Made by a program: the position numbers and the translations under genes
Source: Malaya genurostris
Lineage: Eukaryota; Arthropoda; Insecta; Diptera; Culicidae
DNA: 64,000 bases
Assembly (NCBI RefSeq): GCF_030247185.1
Contig: NC_080571.1
Coordinates: 43,709,502 to 43,773,501, forward strand
Direction of reading: 5' to 3'
In this document: positions 1 to 12,723 of the stretch, piece after piece
Position numbering within the stretch: the stretch's first letter is position 1
Layout of the letters: each line of letters begins with the position of its first letter
Notes under the pieces: generated by a model
Database searches by the model: none
Told to the model about the DNA's origin: nothing
The model's input: only the letters and a program-made list of their open reading frames with translations

Positions 1-822
1 GGTTTAATAGCAATCCGTTAAGTAGTTTTGAAATTATGCCATTACAAACATTACACCCCCCTTTTTAAAGGCACCTGCTGCATCTATCCCCCAATAAATT
101 ATATCTATGGTATGCAATATTTTTCTAAGATCTTCAAAAAATATCGGTTTTCATCAAGTTATATGAATTTTTTCATGACCCCTCCTTGGTTATGACACTT
201 GCTGCGCTCCCTCCCCCCATAAAAATACGCTTATGACCATCTCTGAAGACCAAGAAGTACATGTGCCAAGTTTGATAGCAATCCGTTCAGTAATTCCGGA
301 GTTATGCCATTACAAACATTACACCCCCCCCCTTTTTAAAGGAACTTGCTACATCCACTTCCCATATAATCATATCTAATATATGCAAAATGTTTCTATG
401 GTCTTAAAAAGTATCGATTCTCGTCAAATTAGACAAATTTTTTCATTAGCTCCCCCTATTAAGAACACTTACTACGCTCCCTCCCCCATAGAAATACGCT
501 TATGACCATCTCAGAAGAGCAAAAAGTATCTGTGCCAAGTTTGGTGGCAATCCGTTCAGTAGTTTCGGAATTATGCCGTTTTAAACATTACACCCCCCAA
601 TTTAAAGGCACTTGCTACATCCACCCCCCATATAGTCATATCTAAGGTATGCAAAATGGTTCTACGGTCTTCAAAACGTATCGATTCTTGTCAAGTTATA
701 TGAATTTTTCCATGACCCCCCCTTGTTTATGACACTTGCTACGCTCCCTCCCATATAAATATACTCCTTAAACCATCTCTGAAGCACAAGGAGTACGTGT
801 GCCAAGTTTTTATATATATAGA
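1..822 (+). repeat. Dispersed repeat A, right-hand fragment of ~268-bp tandem units
   Basis: Three units with a period near 268 bp are visible. Each carries a block like CAATCCGTTCAGTAGTTCCG (near 11, 281 and 548), then a C-run, then a block like CTTGCTACGCTCCC. The same units, in the same order, occur at 17.2-18.6 kb and 19.7-20.5 kb. The copy is cut by the window start. Its last unit jumps from GTGCCAAGTTT straight to the TATATATAGAT tail, so an internal deletion removed the rest. No coding potential was seen. The transposon class is unknown. Confidence 0.75.
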
Positions 823-1393
823 TAATTTAGATTATATGTAGAGTTCCATTGAAGGTCATAAGTTGTCATGTGTCTTTTGTGAAATACCATCTGCGAGTTA
901 GGTTTCATCGGATTTTTATATACATTATATGGGATATTCTTATAAATTTCATTATGGTAACATCTATTTAGATTTAACGTACACTTTAAATAAAGAATAT
1001 AAGTTTCCATTTAACTTCTACAAATTATATTCGGCATATGCTTCATATGACAAATCTATTGATTATAAATAAGATTTTCATTTCAGTGTACGATCGGGCG
1101 TCATGCCCCGCATATATTTGAAAGGACAATTTTTGAAGGTTCCGAAAAATAAGACATTTCATGTATTTTTCAATGCATTCAGCGAGTGTTTGTTCGTAAA
1201 TATGAGAAATAATGGTGACGGAAGATAGTCACACAAGAAACTTCCAAGTTTAATTTTCTTTAGTTAAGATATAGCAACATTTCCTTAGGGGGTACGTTTT
1301 ACCCCATCTATCGCTATACTATAACAGATTTGAATATTATTCAGTTTTGCCTTTCTCTATAGAAAGATATTAAAATTGCTGAAAAACCGAACG
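823..1393. other. AT-rich non-coding stretch
   Basis: No reading frame with recognisable content, no clear repeat and no RNA gene seen here. Confidence 0.5.
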
Positions 1394-2597
<1,204 letters not shown>

Positions 2598-2686
2598 CTG
2601 AACATATTTCCGATGGCATTAAGAAAAAATTATGTTGTTGCGTTAAATGCAGCAAGAGATATTCGAGATTAAGCTCTTCCCATTCT
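2598..2686 (+). repeat. Decayed repeat shared with 32798-32884
   Basis: An ~88-bp block (CTGAACATATTTCCGATGGC onward) aligns by eye with the block at 32798 (CTGATCATATTGCTGATAGC onward). Both continue through an AGATATTC-GATTAAG segment. The family is not identified. Confidence 0.5.
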
Positions 2687-2879
2687 TGTACGAACTTATT
2701 TTCGAAAAGGCGCCTCATAGTAAATTAAAACGTAGTCAAGTCGGCATTCGGCACGTCAGCTAAGACATCACAGTTCATTGCAAGACTAGGTGACAGATAT
2801 TCAACAGTTTTGCCTTCCTCTATATTTTCATTATTTTCAGCTAAATAATAAATTTGACAAATCGAGAAGTGTTTTTTTT

Positions 2880-3165
2880 TTAGAGTTTGCTGATTTGAAA
2901 TTTAAATAAAACTCATGCCAAATTATGAAATAGCATTTAACATTTAGATATGATTTCGGGCTTATGGCCGCCACGACTATTTTTCACAAAGGTCATTGTG
3001 GAGCTCCAATTTCGACCACGTTTTTTCAAACATTTTGAGGGCAAGCAATGACACGTCGAATATTGGCTTCCAAATCATGAATCGTTACTGGTTTATCCAC
3101 ATAAACCAATGACTTTAATGTATCGTCATTCCTATTTTTTGTGAATACACAAATATTTTCATTTA
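2880..3165 (-). pseudogene. Tc1/mariner-superfamily transposase, decayed C-terminal remnant
   Basis: The minus strand encodes KSLVYVDKPVTIHDLEANIR, which matches the C-terminal end of the transposases at 58.4-59.1 kb (KSKVYRNKPVTIPALEDNI) and 51.3-51.6 kb (KSLVYADKSAPIDALETNIR). Upstream of it the frame becomes unrelated sequence, so the catalytic DDE/D core is missing. The trailing sequence down to about 2880 resembles the end of the 51.2-kb copy. This is a dead fragment of a family with at least three members here. Confidence 0.7.
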
Positions 3166-3810
3166 TTTTTAACAGATCTAGTGTTGAAAAATCCGAAAAT
3201 GCGCAATAAGAATTTATGAATATTTTCGGAAAAAAAATATAATGAGCGAAAAACTTTCCAATAATGCCCAAACATGTGTCCTATGTTTTCGTTGGTACGG
3301 TTGCTTCAAAAATGGAGTAAAATGAATAATAGAACAACTGTAGCTCCGTCACTATGGAGCTTGAAGGGATGTAGGTTTAGAAAAACCATGTCTAATCCGA
3401 GTTCTTCTAAATATGGTAGAAATGAATATTCCATTTGTCTTAGATATTCATGAAAAATCGAGAACTGGTAAAATCTCGAAAAAACTGTTGCTTTTAAAAA
3501 TCGACTTTGGAACTATTTCTGGTAATTTATCAATTGAGATGAAACTGGAGTTTGAATTAAAATATTGCATATCAAGTGTGAATCATGATAATTTAAGAAA
3601 CCTTTCAAATCTACAAGTAACAAATATTCGAAAATGCTACAAGAAGTTTGAATGGGCTTTTTTAAATTTAAACTATGCCGGAGCTGGCAATAGCTGGCTG
3701 AAATTATTTTCAAGGTATTTACAATGTTTAAATACTCCAAAAAACAAAACAAAAAATCATATCATTAAGTCTCTGTTTGCTTCGGAAATTTAAATAACGA
3801 TACGAATGGA
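3166..3810. other. Non-coding stretch with an unsupported 126-codon frame
   Basis: A plus-strand frame at 3413-3793 has no recognisable domain and runs to the satellite edge. I do not count it as a gene. Nothing else seen. Confidence 0.4.
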
Positions 3811-4680
3811 GAATTTCTGAAATCGTCTGAAATCTTCTGAAATCTTCTGAAATCTTCTGAAATCTTCTGAAATCTTCTGAAATCTTCTGAAATCTTCTGA
3901 AATCTTCTGAAATCTTCTGAAATCTTCTGAAATCTTCTGAAATCTTCTGAAATCTTCTGAAATCTTCTGAAATCTTCTGAAATCTTCTGAAATCTTCTGA
4001 AATCTTCTGAAATCTTCTGAAATCTTCTGAAATCTTCTGAAATCTTCTGAAATCTTCTGAAATCTTCTGAAATCTTCTGAAATCTTCTGAAATCTTCTGA
4101 AATCTTCTGAAATCTTCTGAAATCTTCTGAAATCTTCTGAAATCTTCTGAAATCTTCTGAAATCTTCTGAAATCTTCTGAAATCTTCTGAAATTTTCTGA
4201 AATCTTCTGAAATCTTCTGAAATCTTCTGAAATCTTCTGAAATTTTCTGAAATCTTCTGAAATCTTCTGAAATCTTCTGAAATCTTCTGAAATCTTCTGA
4301 ATTCTTCTGAAATCTTCTGAAATCTTCTGAAATCTTCTGAAATCTTCTGAAATCTTCTGAAATCTTCTGAAATCTTCTGAAATCTTCTGAAATCTTCTGA
4401 AATCTTCTGAAATCTTCTGAAATCTTCTGAAATCTTCTGAAATCTTCTGAAATCTTCTGAAATCTTCTGAAATCTTCTGAGACCTTCTGAAATCTTCTGA
4501 AATCTTCTGAAATCTTCTGAAATCTTCTGAAATTTTCTGAAATTTTCTGAAATCTTCTGAAATCTTCTGAAATCTTCTGAAATCTTCTGAAATCTTCTGA
4601 AATCTTCTGAAATCTTCTGAAATCTTCTGAAATCTTCTGAAATCTTCTGAAATCTTCTGAAATCTTCTGAAATTTAATGA
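3811..4680. repeat. 10-bp satellite, unit AATCTTCTGA, 87 units
   Basis: The array keeps perfect 10-bp register from end to end. Variants are substitutions only (for example AATTTTCTGA, ATTCTTCTGA, GACCTTCTGA, AATCGTCTGA), with no insertion or deletion. The minus strand lacks stops, giving an artefactual 321-codon frame that repeats RRFQKISEDF. It is not a gene. Confidence 0.98.
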
Positions 4681-6261
4681 TGTTATTTTTCACAATAGAT
4701 AGTGTTATTCAGTCACACAAAATAATTATTTGAAATCTCTTTAAAAACTCACTCTATCTTCTGCATCGATTTTAAATCTCCTGCAATTGCAAACGGACTC
4801 AACTCTGTTGACGAGTTCTAGGAGCCGCTAGAATGTTGAAACCCTATCGAAATCATCACATTATTTGGTTACAATTAAACACCAAAATCTATCAAAATTC
4901 AATTCCCACGCGAAAGGTTCAACAATCGAACCTCCATCAAACCGGCTTATGTTACTAAATCATTTCCATTGAAATTGTTTCCTACCGGATAAATTAACCG
5001 GAAATGATACTCCTTGAGCGGATCGGTCGACACGAGATTGAATCACTAATCAGATCAGGGAGCAGCAGGAAACCCTTCAGCCTACTCCACCTCGCAGCTT
5101 CGCCGGATCCAAGCGGTCCAACCGGTCGAATGCAAAACAAACAGACAGATTAAATGGTATTTATGCTTCACGATTCGGGATCAATTCGCACCCGGTTTTA
5201 GGCCGTGTCGAAATACGATTAGCGAGTTCGAGTGGAGTGTGATTGATGGGAAATAATCCTGAAGAATTTGTGGTTTTCGAATTCAGCGGATGCGCTCGCT
5301 CCGAAACTGAGTTTGAATAGATGGGATTGCTAAAATCGGTTGTTCTTGTTAAGAATTATTTATTCGTTGAAATACCGTATTTTTATTCGAACACGAGTTC
5401 CATCCAAAACGAACCAAATAACCGAATGAAATCAAAATTCTTAAGCTTGATTTCCCCGTCGATAATTCATCCGAAATTCGGTCAACAACCGCAATCATGA
5501 TTCGGAATGAGCACTCAATCATGCCGAACACATTCAATACGTACCGCACCAAGAAGGATCCCGAAGCTGAAAGAAAAATCATTCCATCATCCACACTTTG
5601 CATCATCATGGAAACGCCAGGCACTCGAAATTCCGTCTGTCGAACTTCAACAAAAGATGGAAAACAACAAGAAACAGAAAATTTGGACCCTTCGCTCGCC
5701 CCACCATTAATTGTTAAGCTCAAATTGGGTCAATTAATTTAGAAGCGAACGTTAATGGCGCCAACAATTTTCCTCAATTTTATTTTTTCCGAAGCTTCGG
5801 GGCGATCCATCGAGCCATCGCTCGTCTCGACATCACAATTTGTGTTTCTGCCGCACTGGTATTGGCACTGATGGCAAAGTGACACTTTGCCAAGACGTAG
5901 TCGACCTTCTCGGAACGGTTAGATTATGCAAGTTTTTTGCCAAACTGCTCGGGACCATCTTCGGGGAAGCAAGGACAGGGCTAATTGATAAAAGAGATAG
6001 AAATGTGTTCCAGGAAGGGACTAGCCCATGACCAGTTAGTTTTATTGACTAGAAGAAATGTATTCTGGAGAAATGTTTGGGATTCGCTCAATTATGGCTT
6101 CGGGAAAATATGCTACAAATTTCAGTATCCAGTTGCTTGAGAATGGATGAGCTTTGCAGTAAGCCAATTCAGAACTAACTTTTGTTGTTCAACTATCGAA
6201 GTTAAATTTGCATTTTGCATTTTCAACCGTAAACCTTCAATTGTTCAACTTTCAATTTTTA
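4681..6261. other. Repeat-poor host-like DNA between satellites
   Basis: Composition is more even than in the surrounding repeats (CCGGATAA and CGCAGCTTCGCCGG words near 4985-5110). Overlapping short frames at 5349-5742 on both strands show no domain. No promoter or RNA gene is recognised. It is probably intergenic or intronic. Confidence 0.5.
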
Positions 6262-6301
6262 AAAGTCTAAAGTCTAAAGTCTAAAGTCTAAAGTCTAAAG
6301 C
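6262..6301. repeat. 7-bp satellite, unit AAAGTCT, ~5 units
   Basis: A short pure run directly at the left edge of the AGTCAAG array. Its word AAAGTCT recurs as the core of the 9-mer array at 8.4-9.7 kb. Confidence 0.9.
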
Positions 6302-7262
6302 CAAGAGTCAAGAGTCAAGAGTCAAGAGTCAAGAGTCAAGAGTCAAGAGTCAAGAGTCAAGAGTCAAGAGTCAAGAGTCAAGAGTCAAGAGTCAAGAGTC
6401 AAGAGTCAAGAGTCAAGAGTCAAGAGTCAAGAGTCAAGAGTCAAGAGTCAAGAGTCAAGAGTCAAGAGTCAAGAGTCAAGAGTCAAGAGTCAAGAGTCAA
6501 GAGTCAAGAGTCAAGAGTCAAGAGTCAAGAGTCAAGAGTCAAGAGTCAAGAGTCAAGAGTCAAGAGTCAAGAGTCAAGAGTCAAGAATCAAGAGTCAAGA
6601 GTCAAGAGTCAAGAGTCAAGAGTCAAGAGTCAAGAGTCAAGAGTCAAGAGTCAAGAGTCAAGAGTCAAGAGTCAAGAGTCAAGAGTCAAGAGTCAAGAGT
6701 CAAGAGTCAAGAGTCAAGAGTCAAGAGTCAAGAGTCAAGAGTCAAGAGTCAAGAGTCAAGAGTCAAGAGTCAAGAGTCAAGAGTCAAGAGTCAAGAGTCA
6801 AGAGTCAAGAGTCAAGAGTCAAGAGTCAAGAGTCAAGAGTCAAAAGTCAAGAGTCAAGAGTCAAGAGTCAAGAGTCAAGAGTCAAGAGTCAAGAGTCAAG
6901 AGTCAAGAGTCAAGAGTCAAGAGTCAAGAGTCAAGAGTCAAGAGTCAAGAGTCAAGAGTCAAGAGTCAAGAGTCAAGAGTCAAGAGTCAAGAGTCAAGAG
7001 TCAAGAGTCAAGAGTCAAGAGTCAAGAGTCAAGAGTCAAGAGTCAAGAGTCAAGAGTCAAGAGTCAAGAGTCAAGAGTCAAGAGTCAAGAGTCAAGAGTC
7101 AAGAGTCAAGAGTCAAGAGTCAAGAGTCAAGAGTCAAGAGTCAAGAGTCAAGAGTCAAGAGTCAAGAGTCAAGAGTCAAGAGTCAAGAGTCAAGAGTCAA
7201 GAGTCAAGAGTCAAGAGTCAAGAGTCAAGAGTCAAGAGTCAAGAGTCAAGAGTCAAGAGTCA
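6302..7262. repeat. 7-bp satellite, unit CAAGAGT, ~137 units
   Basis: A nearly perfect head-to-tail heptamer array. Rare substitutions are seen, for example CAAGAATC near 6586 and CAAAAGTC near 6841. No phase change was noticed. It is non-coding. Confidence 0.98.
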
Positions 7263-7567
7263 CTTACTTTTGTTAATCTATTAATACTAATCCGATTTCT
7301 TACAATCGCTTCTGGAACACCGTTTCTGTACAGAAAAGGTTTTCTGAGTTGCAACGCCTTGAAGATAAGAAATTGCATACAGAAAATTCATTTGTTCTTT
7401 TCGCAAATCGATCTTTCACTTCGTGCAAAATATTGGCTTGTCAATCTGGAAACGTGAACAAAGTTTTATCCAAATTGGAATAAATTGATACTGATTTTGT
7501 CTAAGGTCTCTAAACTCTTTAAAGTCTGTAATGTATATAAGGTCTTCAACATCTCTGAAACAGCTTA
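7263..7567. other. Spacer between two heptamer satellites
   Basis: About 300 bp of ordinary sequence without a recognised gene or repeat. Its last part (TCTCTAAACTCTTTAAAGTC, near 7506) already contains degenerate TCTAAAGTC-like words of the nearby 9-mer. Confidence 0.6.
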
Positions 7568-8286
7568 AGTCCACAGTCCACAGTCCACAGTCCACAGTCC
7601 ACAGTCCACAGTCCACAGTCCACAGTCCACAGTCCACAGTCCACAGTCCACAGTCCACAGTCCACAGTCCACAGTCCGCAGTCCACAGTCCACAGTCCAC
7701 AGTCCACAGTCCACAGTCCACAGTCCACAGTCCACAGTCCACAGTCCACAGTCCACAGTCCACAGTCCACAGTCCACAGTCCACAGTCCACAGTCCACAG
7801 TCCACAGTCCACAGTCCACAGTCCACAGTCCACAGTCCACAGTCCACAGTCCACAGTCCACAGTCCACAGTCCACAGTCCACAGTCCACAGTCCACAGTC
7901 CACAGTCCACAGTCCACAGTCCACAGTCCACAGTCCACAGTCCACAGTCCACAGTCCACAGTCCACAGTCCACAGTCCACAGTCCACAGTCCACAGTCCA
8001 CAGTCCACAGTCCACAGTCCACAGTCCACAGTCCACAGTCCACAGTCCACAGTCCACAGTCCACAGTCCACAGTCCACAGTCCACAGTCCACAGTCCACA
8101 GTCCACAGTCCACAGTCCACAGTCCACAGTCCACAGTCCACAGTCCACAGTCCACAGTCCACAGTCCACAGTCCACAGTCCACAGTCCACAGTCCACAGT
8201 CCACAGTCCACAGTCCACAGTCCACAGTCCACAGTCCACAGTCCACAGTCCACAGTCCACAGTCCACAGTCCATAGTCCACAGTCC
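7568..8286. repeat. 7-bp satellite, unit AGTCCAC, ~102 units
   Basis: A nearly pure heptamer array with isolated variants (CCGCAGT near 7676, CCATAGT near 8272). Seven bases times three gives a stop-free period of seven codons on both strands, so the 250-300-codon frames over it are artefacts. Confidence 0.98.
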
Positions 8287-8647
8287 CAAACCTCACATCC
8301 CAAGTCAAACGTTTCAAGTTCCAGTTCCCAAATTTAAATCTCAAGTCCACAAATCTCAAACTCTCTAAAGTATCTAAAGTCTATGTAGTCTCAAAAGTCT
8401 CTAATGTCTCTAAAGTCTCTAAAGTTTCTAAAGTCTCTAAAGTCTATAAAGTTTTTAAAGTCTCTAATGTCTCTAAAGTCTCTAAAGTCTCTGAAGTCTC
8501 TGAAGTCTCTAATGTCTCTAAAATCGCAAAAATCTCTAAAATCTCTAAAGTCTTTAAAGTCTCTAAAGTTTCTAAAGTCCCTAAAGTCTCTGAAGTCTCT
8601 AAAGTTTCTAAAGTCCCTATAGTCTCTGTAGTCTCTAAAGTCTCAAA
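8287..8647. repeat. Degenerate bridge and 9-bp satellite TCTAAAGTC, first block
   Basis: After the heptamer array, words such as CAAGTCAAACG, CAAGTTCCAGTTCC and CAAGTCCACAAATC form a degenerate bridge (8287-8361). A TCTAAAGTC nonamer array follows, with many substitutions (TCTGAAGTC, TCTAATGTC, TTTAAAGTC). It ends at the inserted SINE. Confidence 0.9.
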
Positions 8648-8816
8648 GCAAAGCCTTGGTATTACATTCCTGTAGTGGAATTTGACGTTATGTTTCAACA
8701 GACTTCGCAGCCGATTCAGAGTGTACAAAACCATTGCATGGCTGGTGCTACGATTCTACTGACACTACGAATCCTTCCAGGTCAAGTGCCCTATGCATTG
8801 AACCGCCAACCCGGGA
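8648..8816 (-). mobile_element. SINE200-like element inserted in the 9-mer satellite
   Basis: A 169-bp non-repetitive block splits the 9-mer array. Read on the minus strand it begins CCGGGTTGGCGGTTCAATGC, where GGTTCAATGC resembles a pol III B box, and runs to the GCAAAGCC end near 8648. From memory this matches the mosquito SINE200 family, with an internal segment missing. That identification is recall, not a search. Nonamer units resume immediately on both sides, so the insertion post-dates the array. Confidence 0.55.
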
Positions 8817-9746
8817 GAAGTCTCCGAAGTCTCTAAAGTCTCTGTAGTCTCTGTAGTCTGTAGTTTCTAAAGTCTCTAAAGTTTCAAAAGTTTCTAAAGT
8901 CTCTAAAATCTCTAAAGTCTCTAAAGTCTCCAAAGTCTCTAAAGTCTCTAAAGTCTCTAAAATCTCTAAATTATCTAAAGTCTTTAAAGTCTTTAAAGTC
9001 TCTAAAGTATCTAAAGTATCTAAAGTCTCTAAAGTCTCTAAAGTCTCTAAAGTCTCTAAAGTCTCTAAAGTCTCTAAAGTCTTTAAAGTCTCTAAAGTCT
9101 TTAAAGTCTCTAAAGTCTCTAAAGTCTCTAAAGTCTCCAAAGTCTCCCAAGTCTCTAAAGTCTCTAAAGTCTCCAAAGTCTCTAAAGTCTCTAAAGTCTC
9201 TAAAGCCTCTAAAGTCTCTAAAGTCTCTAAAGTCTCTAAAGTCTCTAAAGTCTCTAAAGTCTCTAAAGTCTCTAAAGTCTCTAAAGTCTCTAAAGTCTCT
9301 AAAGTCTCTAAAGTCTCTAAAGTCTCTAAAGTCTCTAAAGTCTCTAAAGTCTCTAAAGTCTCTAAAGTCTCCAAAGTCTCTAAAGTCTCTAAAGTCTCTA
9401 AAGTCTCCAAAGTCTCTAAAGTCTCTAAAGTCTCCAAAGTCTCTAAAGTCTCTAAAGTCTCTAAAATCTTTAAAGTCTTTAAAGTCTCCTAAGTCTCCTA
9501 AGTCTCTAAAGTCTCTAAAGTCTCTAAAGTCTCTAAATTCTCTAAAGTCTCTAAAGTCTCCAAAGTCTCTAAAGTCTCTAAAGTCTCTAAAGTCTCTAAA
9601 GTCTCTAAAGTCTCTAAATTCTCTAAAGTCTCTAAAATCTCTAAAGTCTTTAAAGTCTCCAAAGTCTCTAGTCTCTATAGTCTCTAAAGTCTCTAAAGTC
9701 TCTGAAGTCTCTAAAGTCTCTAAATTCTCTAAAGTCTTTAAAGTTT
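8817..9746. repeat. 9-bp satellite TCTAAAGTC, second block
   Basis: About 100 units, most regular in the centre (9180-9440) and more degenerate at both edges. Variants include TCCAAAGTC, TTTAAAGTC and TCTAAATTC. The minus strand reads Leu-Glu-Thr repeats without stops (8748-9437). That frame is a repeat artefact. Confidence 0.97.
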
Positions 9747-11799
9747 AAATCACTAGTCACCAAAGTTCAGTGGGTTTAATCCAGCCTCCATTTTATTTGG
9801 GTAAATCCCATGTTTATTATTCCAAACTCAGACACGCTTTAAAGCAAGTTAACTGTTCATGGGACTTCCCAACAAGTATCCCACGCCGTCTAGTCCAAAA
9901 ATAAACATACCTAAGAAAACATAAAAAAAATTGGTTCACCTACCCTATCTTTAGATCTGTGTGACCTTGCCGAAGATATTTAGCGCATAAAGTGCTTCAT
10001 AAAAATGAAAAACCGTAAGCAATATTAACACGCAAACGGGTTCCTTTTTCAAAGCATCGGAAAATATCCCACCGCCCCCATCCGGAACGCTACCGTTGTT
10101 TACATTCCGGGCAACCGAAACGGAAAATGGAGAGCAAGATTTACAGCATCGTATTTTCGGACTGAGGTGATAAAAATTATTAATTGTGTTTCTTTCTGCG
10201 TGACGAGAAGTCGAGAAATCGCGTGTTTCTCGCAACGTAAGGCAAAAACATGGTTGAAATACTAAATTGTGCGGCCTCCTGTCCGGTCGCTTTTAATGGG
10301 AAGAATCTAGGGATGGTGAAGCTCGGGGACGGACTGTGGCCGAATGGAAGGCCCCTAAATCCCCAATAATAGACATTTTGCGGAAGAATACGGTGGGAAT
10401 GTGAAGTGGTCTGTGGCAGAAAATTAAAATTTGAGATGTTTCACGCTGCTGACCGAAAATCAGGGTTGAAACTTTTTTATGGCACTCTGTATTTATAGGG
10501 TGCCGTGGTGGTAGGACCGTGTGTTCGGCTTCGGGGCTTTCTAATCTTGACGAGCGTGTTCGTGGGGTCAGTTGGACCTTCCAGGAAAGGTTCTGTTCCT
10601 ATCAGCAAACATAACAATCGACCGAGTGAAAAAGCAACCAGGAAATCACTTAGTGCCTTCAACATCAAGCTCGAAGCAGGCTTTTCCTAGCGGTGTCGAA
10701 AGAATCTAATAGAAATGAATAAAATATGGCCACCACCGGCCAAGCATCAATTTAGATAATGGGGATACTTCAAAGCAATGAAATTGGATTATCTGCTGCG
10801 ACCGGCATCTGAGAGAAAACTTCTCGTAGCAGCACAACGATTCTTGAATGAGTTTGAATTATCTTACCATTGTAATAATTTAGTTTAGAATAAATGAAAT
10901 ACAAAACGTAGGAGGCTAAATTGAACATTTCCCTTCCAAGTACAAAAAACTTCATAAACTAAACTGCGAATACGTCTTCTGTATGTGACGAAGCAACCAT
11001 TTGTCCGTCCGGTGCTCTTGCTTCGATAAACCTACTCACCTAAAAAGCTGGCAGCCATCTGAAAAATCACGAAAAACGTTCGCGGTGAATTATGGCAGGA
11101 AGCTGGTCGAGAATGGTTGCTTTGTTGGTTCACTCTCTCGGCAGAAAAAAAACCATCAAAACAAAACACACTCCTGAGATCCGAATAGCCACCGCTATCT
11201 GCTACTCTCTGCTCTGTTAATGTTGCGTCCCGGGATAGACAAGGAAAAACTTTCCATGCTGCCCCGACATAAACAGCACGGCACAGCAAACTGACAACAC
11301 TCGCAGGGGAAAAAACACTGACCGCTGCTTCCTTTCATCTTTTTTTGTTTTGTTTCTCACAGTACTTCGTATCACCTTCAGCAGCCCACTTCACATGCGA
11401 CAGGCGAGACCCGGCGACTTGGCTTTATCCACCCACGCGGCTAAAATAGAAACAAATGACAGTGCGACACTTTAATTCCATCCCATTAGCCGGATGGGTG
11501 GCACGCGAAACGTTTTCCCCGCGCGACCAACACGAAGGGCTGTAGTTTTCACGTGTGGCTTTCGGCGAATTTTGTACTTCAGGGTGGGTTTTGACTGAAC
11601 AGCAATTCGTAAGCCAATGTCGATTTCTGGACAGCGATTTAAACTGAAAGCAATCGAAAGATTTTGAGAAATTGATGATTGATGATAGTTCAGCGAATGT
11701 TCAAAATGGGTCAATTTGGAAACACTGCCGTGCCGTGCGATGTGTTTCGACAGTGGCAGCAAGCTATGGATTCATTCAAAGTTAATTCGTAGGTAAAAT
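9747..11799. other. Repeat-poor host-like DNA
   Basis: About 2 kb with balanced composition and no satellite or transposon signature that I can see. Several 60-95-codon frames on both strands overlap one another and contain no domain. An intron or intergenic region is the simplest reading. Regulatory content cannot be judged from sequence alone. Confidence 0.5.
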
Positions 11800-11986
11800 C
11801 AGTCACGTACCCAGAGGGGGGGGCCCGAGGGGCAACACAATAACAGTTCCAGTGGAAAAGTTTAAAGTGTCTCTTAAAAACATCCGTAAAAGGCACACCG
11901 TGATTTAGGTATATAAGCAATCTTCAGTAACATTATTTTTTTTATCTTTGGGCCCCTCCCGAAACAAAATCCTGGGTACGGGCCTG
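11800..11986. mobile_element. hAT-type MITE, 187 bp, copy 1
   Basis: The ends are CAGTCACGTACCCAG and, inverted, CAGGCCCGTACCCAG, flanked by the 8-bp direct repeat GGTAAAAT (11792-11799 and 11987-11994). CAG...CTG ends with an 8-bp duplication are the hAT hallmark. There is no coding capacity. The inner block CCCCTCCCGAAAC and the end TGGGTACGGGCC recur in the copy at 23426-30181, which is about 249 bp without its insertion, so this copy is internally shorter. Confidence 0.85.
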
Positions 11987-12003
11987 GGTAAAATCAAAAC
12001 AAT

Positions 12004-12382
12004 ATACTCAAATTAGGTTTTGTACGATGACGACACAAATGAACTGCCGATGAATCAAGTTTATCTTTGACAGTTGCCGTGTACTTGTTTTGTTTTGCGA
12101 CTGCAAGTTAAAAATTGAAAAAATGACGAAAAAGTGCCTGTTAAAAACGTATTCCACAGTGAAAATAACTAAAAAGATTGCCCTGTATGTGTTTCCAGCA
12201 TCAAGGAGCGATATATGTATAAATCTGTTGAGTGTGAGGCGACTTGCAATTTTTACATTCGAACGATGAACTTCTGATGAACTTTTAAACTGTAAACAAG
12301 TACACGTCGACTGTCAAAAAAAGTTCATTCTGTTCATTTTTGTGAGGTTATGTCATGTTCGTGCAAAACCTAATACTCAAAT
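12004..12382. mobile_element. Mutator-like MITE, copy 1 (12014-12372) with ~10-bp TSD
   Basis: A 359-bp element with ends TAGGTTTTGTACGA and TCGTGCAAAACCTA, flanked by the direct repeat ATACTCAAAT (12004-12013 and 12373-12382). The two ends align loosely for about 100 bp, sharing TTTGACAGT and CGTGTACTTGTTT blocks. Long degenerate inverted ends with a 9-10-bp duplication fit Mutator-like MITEs. The superfamily call is inference. Confidence 0.7.
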
Positions 12383-12419
12383 GCGGAAATGACGAATTGC
12401 TCGTGTCGCTCACATCAAT

Positions 12420-12715
12420 TAGGTTTTGCACGAACATGACATAACCTCACAAAAATGAACAGAATGAACTTTTTTTGACAGTCGACGTGTACTTGTTTAC
12501 AGTTTAAAAGTTCATCAGAAGTTCATCGCTCGAATGTAAAAATTGCAAGTCGCCTCACACTCAACAGATTCATACATATATCGCTCATTGATGCTGGAAA
12601 CACATACAGGGCAATCTTTTTAGTTATTTTCACTGTGGAACACGTTTTTAACAGGCACTTTTTCGTTATTTTTTCAATTTGTAACTTGCAGTCGCAAAAC
12701 AAAACAAATACACGG
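12420..12715. mobile_element. Mutator-like MITE, copy 2, inverted and truncated
   Basis: Runs as a near-perfect reverse complement of about 12074-12372, starting TAGGTTTTGCACGAACATGA. It breaks off near CACGGCTACT, before its far end. With copy 1 it forms a palindrome of ~300-bp arms around a ~45-bp spacer (12374-12418). Confidence 0.8.
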
Positions 12716-12723
12716 CTACTAAA

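Noticed and set aside
3413..3793. 126-codon plus-strand frame next to the decamer satellite
   Set aside because: No domain, AT-driven composition, and an overlapping antisense frame of similar quality.
3728..4693. 321-codon frame repeating RRFQKISEDF
   Set aside because: A simple-repeat artefact of the AATCTTCTGA decamer. A coiled-coil-like appearance is forced by the repeat.
7416..8359. Four long overlapping frames (247-295 codons) with LWTVDCG or STVHSPQ repeats
   Set aside because: They are stop-free readings of the AGTCCAC heptamer satellite on both strands. There is no unique protein sequence.
8748..9437. 229-codon Leu-Glu-Thr repeat frame
   Set aside because: A reading of the TCTAAAGTC nonamer array, which is degenerate at DNA level without codon-aware conservation.
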